This document shows positions 57,494 through 64,000 of a stretch of DNA of 64,000 nt, piece by piece. A program made the translations under genes and the position numbers. Each line of letters starts with the position of its first letter. Positions within the stretch are counted from its first letter, which is position 1. The notes under the pieces were generated by a model. That model ran no database searches. It was not told the DNA's origin and saw only the letters and a list, made by a program, of their open reading frames with translations. This DNA comes from an uncultured Methylococcaceae bacterium. GTDB taxonomy: Bacteria > Pseudomonadota > Gammaproteobacteria > Methylococcales > Methylomonadaceae. The stretch covers positions 1 through 64,000 of the forward strand of contig CAIXAE010000010.1 of assembly GCA_903917345.1 (NCBI GenBank), in the 5' to 3' direction.

Positions 57494-57952
57494 CCTAAAA
57501 TTATCATTTAAACGTATATCCGATAGATCGAAAACGTTACAAAACCTACCCTGTAACTACTTTTCTTTATCCATGGTGCTTAGTCTAAAGACTCTTAACA
57601 ATAAAACAATTACCCCAAGGGGCAGTAAAACGAAATAAGTTTAACTTTTTTCGTTAATTGTCTTTTTTTTAAAACTTTAAGGTGTATTTACACTCCTACG
57701 AAAGTAGGATTCTGCAGCTATAAAACAAGGAATTGTAAAGACGGCAACAACAACAAAAATAAACCTAAGCTATTGTATTTATGAAACTTAAAAACAAAAA
57801 TAACGAAACCTGCCGGAGCAAAACGCATCAAGCCCAAGCAGAAAAGAAAGCGTCTTTAATAAATAAACTCCATTTATATTAATTTTATAAAAAACACTTT
57901 CTTTTTAATAAAAAATATACATTTAGACAAAAAACACGTGAAATATGTTTAG
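57494..57952. other. AT-rich intergenic region with two tandem hairpins
   Basis: A 459-bp gap with no convincing gene. Two adjacent perfect hairpins lie at 57682-57693 (GTGTA/TACAC) and 57694-57709 (TCCTAC, GAAA tetraloop, GTAGGA). On the minus strand a 36-codon hydrophobic frame runs from ATG 57828 to 57718 but has no ribosome binding site, so I do not call it. Confidence 0.4.
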
Positions 57953-58627
57953 CTATCCTTGGTTTGCAAGCTCAACTACTTTAACAAGATCCACTATTTT
58001 AGTGACGCCCAACTTCTCAAAGGCATGTTGACGATGCAGTTTTACAGTACGCAACGCGATATCCAACTCTTCCGCTATCTCACGATTAATTTTTCCCAAC
58101 ATTAAACGCTCTACGACTTCTATCTCGCGGGTCGTTAAAGACAAGAAGCGTTCTTTTGCACTCGAGTGACTCGTAGAAAATTCTTGATGCTCTTTACTCT
58201 TCACCATGGCGGTTTCAATGGCCGCCAACAACACATCCGCATCAAACGGTTTAATCAAAAAGTCTATAGCACCTGTTCTTAAGCCCGCCACAGCCTCATA
58301 AGCCCCGCTGACACCGCTCATCAGTATTAAAGGAGGGTTACCTTTATCAATTAATAATCGTTGCAGTTCCAGTCCATCCATTTCGGGCATCTTAACGTCA
58401 CTTAACACACACCAGGGACCTGGGTAGCTGGTAGCCGGATCAAAATCAGAATTTAGAAACTCTTGAGCAGACTGATAGCTTTTGCAAAAATAGCCTTCCA
58501 TCTCTAACAATGCCACTAATGCAGAAATAATCTCCGCATCATCATCAATCAAGACGATACGCCCCTGTAAGCAGCGCTCTGCTATATTACGTTCAGCGAC
58601 GGTAACGGGTACCTTTGTTCCTTTCAT
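57953..58627 (-). CDS. FixJ/LuxR-type response regulator
   Basis: 224 residues. The receiver domain (about 22-140) has the acidic pocket LIDDD and phospho-acceptor Asp77 in VLSDVKMPEMDG, and the KPFDAD lysine. The C-terminal LuxR/GerE HTH (about 155-220) reads LTTREIEVVERLMLG, EIAEELDIALRTVKLHR. It is the last gene of a four-gene unit with two kinases and a TonB receptor, 39 bp behind the second kinase, which is the likely phosphodonor. Confidence 0.88.
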   Translation of the reverse strand: MKGTKVPVTVAERNIAERCLQGRIVLIDDDAEIISALVALLEMEGYFCKSYQSAQEFLNSDFDPATSYPGPWCVLSDVKMPEMDGLELQRLLIDKGNPPLILMSGVSGAYEAVAGLRTGAIDFLIKPFDADVLLAAIETAMVKSKEHQEFSTSHSSAKERFLSLTTREIEVVERLMLGKINREIAEELDIALRTVKLHRQHAFEKLGVTKIVDLVKVVELANQG

Positions 58628-58666
58628 GTACGTATCAACCCTATCTATGTCGTATTAACAATAATT

Positions 58667-60121
58667 CTAACGATTTGGTAACTCTATAATAAAAGCCACG
58701 CCAGCTTCTGGCTGATTTTCATAAATCAAAGTGCCTCCATGCCGCTCAACAATATAACGCGACAACCAAAGCCCTACACCCATCCCCGTTGATTGCGTGG
58801 TCTTGGTTAATTCAAAAATGGTATTTCCAACGGCATCCGATATACCTGGGCCATTATCAATCACAGAGATACGAGTCGACGACGCGGATTGCTGCGTTTT
58901 TATAATGATGTGTTTATCAGCATTATCCATTTTATCGAAAGCATTAAGCGCATTATTGATTAAATTGATGACCACTTGCTGAAACTCCGCCACATTAATA
59001 TGTATGGCTATTGGTGCATTGAGCTCATATTTTAAATGCACCGATTTATCTTTTAAATTAGACTGAAAAATGGTTCCAAACGATTTAACGAAATTATCCA
59101 CCGCTACACTATCGCCTTTACCGATATTCTCTGTAAACAGGCCCTTCAAGGCATCGATAATAGCCGCTGCCCTATCAATATTACTATTGATTCTATTTAA
59201 GGTTTCCCCTAATAAAGGATCGGTTTGATTTCGGATTAAAATCCGCATGGATTGGGCATTAATTTTAACCGCGCACAGAGGCTGACTTAACTCATGCGCA
59301 ATAGACGCTGATAAAACACCGGTTTGAGCAATCTTTTGAACCTTCACTAAAGAAGACAACAACTGCTCTCGTTCTTCTAAAAGCGCTTTGACCGCTTTTT
59401 TTTGTGCCGTCACTGCCTTAAGTTCAGATACAGTGGCGTTTAACTTAGCCACCGTCTCTTCTTCACTGAGTAACAACTTCTCATAAAAATAACTACTGAT
59501 AAACACGAACAAGCCAAAATAACTCAGCGCCATGAATATTCTAATAACGATGCCTAGAGGCTGCTCTTGATAAACATAGATAACATTGGCTACCTCATTC
59601 ACAGTAAACAACCGCACTCCAATGATGGCTATGAGTGAAATAAGCATGCCGGCAATAAACTTTAAATAGACTGAATGATCTGTTTTAGTCAGCTTGATGA
59701 TTTCCCTCAAGTGGATAAGACTAAAGATTAATAAAGTGCAGCCAGCTAAAGAATATCGAACCCCATAAGGCACTTCAATGATGAAAAAACTCAAAAATAC
59801 TAGAGCATAAATCACTATCAATAGATTAGAAAATACTATTAATTTTTTATTAACCGGCTGCTGCAAGGCTTTAAACAATAAAAACACATTGTTTAAAGTA
59901 AAAACTAAACAAAGATTAGCAAGCCATAAAAAAATGAGTACACCAAACGAGCCGATAGCAAAACTGACATTACTGAGTAAGAACCCAATCACTGCCTTCA
60001 TCCAAAAGGTTTTCTGATCGTCTGTTATCTTTAAACTTTGTATTTCAAAACCCGATTTTAAAGCGAGTATCAAGGCAAAAGCAGAAAAGATTCCATACGT
60101 TATTTGATTGACATGTTCCAT
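58667..60121 (-). CDS. Sensor histidine kinase with multi-pass membrane sensor
   Basis: 484 residues. Residues 1-212 form about seven membrane helices with short loops, so the signal is probably sensed in or near the membrane. A coiled coil (about 215-262) leads to the H-box ASIAHELSQPL (His276) and a HATPase domain with N-box NLINNALNAF, G1 DNGPGISD and G2 GMGVGLW. The HEL(S/N)QPL type is shared with FixL and DctB kinases, the usual partners of FixJ/NtrC regulators. It lies between the TonB receptor and the FixJ-like regulator. Confidence 0.87.
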   Translation of the reverse strand: MEHVNQITYGIFSAFALILALKSGFEIQSLKITDDQKTFWMKAVIGFLLSNVSFAIGSFGVLIFLWLANLCLVFTLNNVFLLFKALQQPVNKKLIVFSNLLIVIYALVFLSFFIIEVPYGVRYSLAGCTLLIFSLIHLREIIKLTKTDHSVYLKFIAGMLISLIAIIGVRLFTVNEVANVIYVYQEQPLGIVIRIFMALSYFGLFVFISSYFYEKLLLSEEETVAKLNATVSELKAVTAQKKAVKALLEEREQLLSSLVKVQKIAQTGVLSASIAHELSQPLCAVKINAQSMRILIRNQTDPLLGETLNRINSNIDRAAAIIDALKGLFTENIGKGDSVAVDNFVKSFGTIFQSNLKDKSVHLKYELNAPIAIHINVAEFQQVVINLINNALNAFDKMDNADKHIIIKTQQSASSTRISVIDNGPGISDAVGNTIFELTKTTQSTGMGVGLWLSRYIVERHGGTLIYENQPEAGVAFIIELPNR

Positions 60122-60181
60122 TAAGCCCTCTCTATAGAATCATTTTTGGCTGACTGTACTGATCCAATTACATCCATAACA

Positions 60182-62080
60182 TCAATAATTAACATTCATA
60201 CCCCCATAAACCGCCACACCCATATAATTAAAGCTGTATAAATCGGGTGTACGTTCATCGTTTAAGTTTTCCCCACGGGCATACACAGCCAGCTTAGGAT
60301 TAATTTGATAATTGATATGTGCATTTAAACGCGGTGCAGACTGAATGCGTAATGTATTAGCCGCATCGGCCCAATAACCGTCTCGATAAGTTAAATCGAC
60401 CTTAATCAACACCGGTTCTAAAAGCTGATACTGCGTCCAAAACTGGCCTTGGTTACTCGGCCGCCCAGGCACATACAAACCTGGGGACAGCGCATTTCTT
60501 TGCGCATTAACAGCCTCCATATAAGAGTAACTTACACCACTCGCCCAGCGCTGAGTCCATTGGTGCTTGGCTTGTAGTTCTGCACCCCAGACATGTGCTT
60601 GCGCTAAATTAATACTCTGTATCGATCCATTCGACTGTTGTTGTAACACAATCAAGTTTTGATAATGTTGAATATAGCTGGATACACTCAGTTCAGATTG
60701 CTGAGTCAATTGCCAACGGCTCCCCAACTCGCCCCCTACGTTACTTTCTGGCACTAACGCTAGATTACCAAAGCTGGGATGTAAGCGTTCATTAACAGCC
60801 GGTGCTCTATAACCCGTGCCACCTTTTGCCCATAACAACAGATCGGGGCGTACATGCCAGCCCGTATTAGCATTAAACACCGCATGATCCCCATACACAT
60901 CATAATGATCATAACGCACCTCTGCCCCCGCCAACCAATCACCTAAAACCAGTTCTGTTCTCGCTAAAGGGCTAATTAAATGGGTGGTTAAGGTATGCGC
61001 TTTCGCATAAACATCAATACTATCGCCTTGTTGATGTTGCGTATCCACACCCCACATCATTTTTAAGACATCTTTTGAGCGATTATTAATAGCAAACTGA
61101 TGGGTATTATTCCAATTCCCTAACCACAATTGGCTAGTTAAATCCATAGATCCCGTGGTCGCGATTGTGCCAATATGGCCGGTTTGTTTATCTTGGGTAT
61201 AGCCTACTTTTATGGCCGACTCCCAATAATCAGATAATTGATAAACCGCATGACTTTGTGCGACCCACGTTTGTTCATTAAGCAAACCATTCGGATCTGA
61301 CTTCCACCCCAGTCTTAACGGAGTGCGAGACAACACACCCGGGCCATCATAACCATCCCTGTTTTCAACAAAATACACCGAACTATCTAAACTCAGCTTG
61401 CTCAGCTCTTTACGCCAATTCAGCAGGCCATTGGTCATCTGAGCACTTTTAGGATTACCGCCCCCATTCTGCGGACCCGCCTGACTAATCCCCTCAAAAA
61501 TATCAGAACGACCACCGGCAAACGTCCAATCGCCCAGTTGATTGCGTGTACCGCCCCCTAGGTTATTACGTAAGGTGCCGTAACTGCCGGCTTCGGTATG
61601 TAAAAAGGCTTTGCCATCAGACACTTTCCGACTAGTCAGATTAATAGCCCCCCCCAAGGTGCGACTGCTATTTTGCTCGCCATTAAAGCCACGTGAGACA
61701 TTCACCTGCTCTAATAAATCTAAAGGGTAATGGCTTAAGGGAAAGAAGCCGGTAAAATTACCAAATAAAGGTACGCCATCTAAATTGACCAGACCTAAGC
61801 CACCGCTCGCGCCCCGTAAAATAATATTCGAATTGGTTGCAGGCGTACCTTGACTCACCCCGATACCGCCCAAGCCTCTTAAAGCCGAGTTTAAGTCGGC
61901 TTTATTTAAAGCACTTAACGCCTCGCGATTAAAGCGTGTAGTAGACGCCGTTTGATTGGTTTCAATATCATCAGCCGATTCAGCCGCCACAATAATATCC
62001 GGCAAAGTCACCACCTCTTCTGCCCCCATCGCAGCCAAAGGCAACACCGATAAGCTTAAAATACTTAGTCGCTTAAACAT
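60182..62080 (-). CDS. TonB-dependent outer-membrane receptor
   Basis: 632 residues with a signal peptide (1-19, cleavage after AMGA), a TonB box near DIIVAAE (about 28-34), a plug domain (about 45-155; LNSALRGLGGIGVS, NIILRGASGG, GGAINLTSRKV) and a 22-strand barrel ending in the aromatic-rich GVAVYGGMNVNY. The substrate cannot be read from the sequence. It is about BtuB/FepA-sized. It is flanked by two kinase genes and starts 6 bp after the first, so uptake and sensing are tightly coupled; a metal or metal-chelate is a reasonable guess. Confidence 0.9.
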   Translation of the reverse strand: MFKRLSILSLSVLPLAAMGAEEVVTLPDIIVAAESADDIETNQTASTTRFNREALSALNKADLNSALRGLGGIGVSQGTPATNSNIILRGASGGLGLVNLDGVPLFGNFTGFFPLSHYPLDLLEQVNVSRGFNGEQNSSRTLGGAINLTSRKVSDGKAFLHTEAGSYGTLRNNLGGGTRNQLGDWTFAGGRSDIFEGISQAGPQNGGGNPKSAQMTNGLLNWRKELSKLSLDSSVYFVENRDGYDGPGVLSRTPLRLGWKSDPNGLLNEQTWVAQSHAVYQLSDYWESAIKVGYTQDKQTGHIGTIATTGSMDLTSQLWLGNWNNTHQFAINNRSKDVLKMMWGVDTQHQQGDSIDVYAKAHTLTTHLISPLARTELVLGDWLAGAEVRYDHYDVYGDHAVFNANTGWHVRPDLLLWAKGGTGYRAPAVNERLHPSFGNLALVPESNVGGELGSRWQLTQQSELSVSSYIQHYQNLIVLQQQSNGSIQSINLAQAHVWGAELQAKHQWTQRWASGVSYSYMEAVNAQRNALSPGLYVPGRPSNQGQFWTQYQLLEPVLIKVDLTYRDGYWADAANTLRIQSAPRLNAHINYQINPKLAVYARGENLNDERTPDLYSFNYMGVAVYGGMNVNY

Positions 62081-62086
62081 AGGACC

Positions 62087-63532
62087 TTAAATTTTCGGAC
62101 AGGCATCAGTGTCGCTCTTTTTACATTGATCACAATCAACATCAGGCAGCAGGATTTCAAACAGAGCCCCGCCGTCTTTGGCATTACTCATGAGCAGTTT
62201 TCCATGATGTTGCTCAATAATCGATTTAGAAATAGACACCCCTAAACCGAGTCCATCCGGTTTTGTCGTAAAGAAGGGTTCGCCTATATTTTCCAGCACT
62301 GTCTCTGAGAAACCAGGACCATTATCTGATACGGCAATCACTATCCACGGTTTAACATGCTGAACAGCAGTATAAATCTTACCGGTCTTTTGCCCGGCCA
62401 TAGCCTCTAAGGCATTACGGTAAATATTTAAAAGGACCTGTGACAACTGTGTTTCATCACCTAACACGATTAACGACCCTTTATCCTGACTAAAAACCAA
62501 CTCCACATTACGTGACATCGCGTCTTGACGGATAAATTGCGCCGCATCCTTTACTAACTGATCCATAGGTACACAGGACTTTTTTAAAGCCTCAGGTCTA
62601 ATAAACCCCCGCACTTTCTCAATGATTAAATTAGCCCGCCGAGTATTACTCATCACTTCATCTAGAATAGCGTTTAACTGTATCGCATCTAATAAGCCTT
62701 TATTCACACCTTGCTTAGCCATCTGCGTAAAGGTCATGATAGCAGTTAAGGGTTGATTTAATTCATGCCCTAACGAAGCGGCCATCGCCCCCAAACTGCG
62801 CTGCCGATCTAACTGTGCAATCACCAACTGACTTTTATTTATCGCGTCAAATTTATTGATTTCTAATTTTGCCTCTCGAGAAATAACACTGTCCAGAGAC
62901 ATCCCTATAAAAGCAAAATTTGCAATTACTGCTGCTATCGCACCGATTGCCCCGGCCTTAAGCGATATTATATTGGCCATAATATCCTCTGGAGAAATTA
63001 GCCCACTCATGAGCTTTATAATATTGCTCGAAATTATTATCACTAATACTAACTGTACAAAAACCAGTAAATACGCATTAGAAAAACGGTATAAACGCGC
63101 AATACGCCAGGCCAGCACACCCAAAATTGCGCAGAAAACCATATTTATAGACAGGCTAAACAGTATACGCAGCTCTCCATCTTCTAATCCCAAGCGAATG
63201 CCTTCAAATAGTGCGATAAAAAGCAGGGCGGATAAGAGCATAAATGAGTAACTCAAGGGCTTGCGCAGGATGTAGAGTAAAGACTGCACTCGCCCTAACG
63301 CCGCAAAATAGATCAATAGAATGGCGACGGGGAAACTAACCCAGTCTGGCACTGTACCGCGTAAGCCCATTAAGAAAAAGCCTAAGCCATACATCAACCC
63401 ACTGGCGCACCAATAAGACACAGAGCGATAGCGCTGCCCTTTAAGCACTACCCACGTCAGTAGTGGTAATATAAAAAATATTACACTGGTTACAAGCAGA
63501 GGCGAAGAAATGATCAACTGAAGATTTATCAT
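62087..63532 (-). CDS. Sensor histidine kinase with multi-pass sensor and Cys-rich tail
   Basis: 481 residues, same layout as the downstream kinase: about seven membrane helices to residue 213, then H-box AASLGHELNQPL (His256), N-box NIYRNALEAM, G1 DNGPGFSE, F-box GEPFFTTK and G2 GLGLGVS. Unlike its neighbour it ends with DVDCDQCKKSDTDACPKI, three cysteines plus acidic residues within 15 positions, which could bind a metal. No regulator is fused. It is first of the four-gene unit and follows another receiver-domain gene by 364 bp. Confidence 0.87.
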   Translation of the reverse strand: MINLQLIISSPLLVTSVIFFILPLLTWVVLKGQRYRSVSYWCASGLMYGLGFFLMGLRGTVPDWVSFPVAILLIYFAALGRVQSLLYILRKPLSYSFMLLSALLFIALFEGIRLGLEDGELRILFSLSINMVFCAILGVLAWRIARLYRFSNAYLLVFVQLVLVIIISSNIIKLMSGLISPEDIMANIISLKAGAIGAIAAVIANFAFIGMSLDSVISREAKLEINKFDAINKSQLVIAQLDRQRSLGAMAASLGHELNQPLTAIMTFTQMAKQGVNKGLLDAIQLNAILDEVMSNTRRANLIIEKVRGFIRPEALKKSCVPMDQLVKDAAQFIRQDAMSRNVELVFSQDKGSLIVLGDETQLSQVLLNIYRNALEAMAGQKTGKIYTAVQHVKPWIVIAVSDNGPGFSETVLENIGEPFFTTKPDGLGLGVSISKSIIEQHHGKLLMSNAKDGGALFEILLPDVDCDQCKKSDTDACPKI

Positions 63533-63896
63533 GGTAGCAACGTTAGGATGGCTCTAAAGTCTTAAAAACAGACAGTTGTAGACAGTCCACACCATATATT
63601 CTTTAACTTAATATAGCAAATATCCTAAAGGGCAGTTGATAGCATTAAGGCAGGCGCAGCAAGGGCTAAATACTTAACAAATCCTGAATCAAAAACTCAA
63701 AGATATCTTTTACCAAAGCCACTACATCAACCGGCACGTGCTTTAAATGGGATGACGGTATAAAACCACCATAAAGCCGCATCATATATTGGAGGAATAA
63801 TTGAAATTAACTGAATTTGCCCGCTAAGAAATACGCAAAATAATTCCCGTGAGAGGGAATCTGGGGGTGAGAGATCACTCAATGTTTTTTGGGATA
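63533..63896. other. Non-coding region upstream of the kinase-receptor operon
   Basis: A 364-bp gap. It should carry the operon promoter (minus strand, none clear). A perfect short hairpin ATTCCC/GGGAAT is at 63843-63860, followed by a GGGGGTGAGAG tract, resembling REP-type or insertion-end sequence. On the + strand, GGAGGA at 63791 precedes an eight-codon TTG frame ending at 63827 that is too short to call. Confidence 0.4.
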
Positions 63897-64000
63897 TTAC
63901 GCGTGTTGCGTGTTAAATAAAACGCGTTCTAAATCGTCTAAATCGTAGGGTTTTCTAAACAGATGAGCATTGGTAGGCATCTTACCTAAGGCTTCAAGCT
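63897..64000 (-). CDS. C-terminal end of a receiver-domain protein (partial)
   Basis: The last 34 codons of a minus-strand gene entering from the right edge. They read LEALGKMPTNAHLF, then RKPYDLDDLERVL, and stop at 63897. The conserved Lys-Pro followed by helix alpha-5 is the end of a response-regulator receiver domain. It could be a stand-alone regulator or the tail of a hybrid kinase. It lies upstream of the kinase-receptor operon in the same direction. Confidence 0.75.
   Translation of the reverse strand, partial: LEALGKMPTNAHLFRKPYDLDDLERVLFNTQHA

Noticed and set aside
57718-57828. 36-residue hydrophobic small protein on the minus strand
   Set aside because: There is no ribosome binding site, it lies in AT-rich sequence where such frames are expected, and there is no recognisable family.
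63801-63827. Possible start of an IS1595-type transposase (LKLTEFAR)
   Set aside because: Only eight codons follow a good ribosome site before a stop; far too short to claim homology.

Overview
The window is a low-GC bacterial chromosome segment of about 40 core genes with a few accessory patches. Family content and gene order point to a gammaproteobacterium: nudJ-mnmA-purB, rplU-rpmA-obg-proB, trxB-aat-bpt-infA-clpA-clpS, lolA-rarA near ftsK, and rne divergent from rluC. The mix (ManC/AlgA type, NspC, DUF2914, 7TM kinases with a TonB receptor) would fit a Methylococcales-like methanotroph, but no diagnostic methanotrophy gene is present, so the order-level assignment is inference.
Layout. 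1-2152: remains of two autotransporter-type adhesins, the first broken by a one-base frameshift. 2242-9900: a membrane protein, speD and an OsmC-family gene, aguB, a DUF2914 protein, thiC under a TPP riboswitch, a family 2 glycosyltransferase, and galU. 9901-19442: manC, a PerM-like protein, tRNA-Ser, nspC, a quinone-oxidoreductase-like gene, mrcB (PBP1B), lolA and rarA. 19447-22976: ftsK on the minus strand, then an islet made of a non-coding array and a small FN3-like gene. 23187-31704: trxB and the N-degron genes (aat, bpt, clpA, clpS) around infA, then nudJ-mnmA-purB. 31817-45868: a membrane protein, mgtE, proB-obg-rpmA-rplU, ispB, yfbR, tRNA-Lys, ubiC, recG, ridA, an EamA transporter, a cold-shock protein, rlmG and efpL. 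46097-57148: a lipoprotein, uspA, dnaE, rne, rluC, a HAD phosphatase, an S49 peptidase and a methyltransferase. 57212-64000: an IS630-like remnant and a minus-strand operon of kinase, TonB receptor, kinase and FixJ-type regulator, with the end of another receiver-domain protein at the right edge.
The most unusual feature is at 21935-22291, between the start of ftsK and the FN3-like gene. Seventeen consecutive units repeat with an exact 21-bp period and no indels. Each unit has a degenerate ten-base half (RATATYWMAA on the + strand) followed by 11 bases that differ in every unit. It is not a CRISPR, not a simple tandem repeat and not open as protein. Two helical turns per unit would put every motif on the same face of the DNA. 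Together with the adjacent unrecognised FN3-like protein it forms an islet inside otherwise conserved gene order, and is the best candidate here for an undescribed system.
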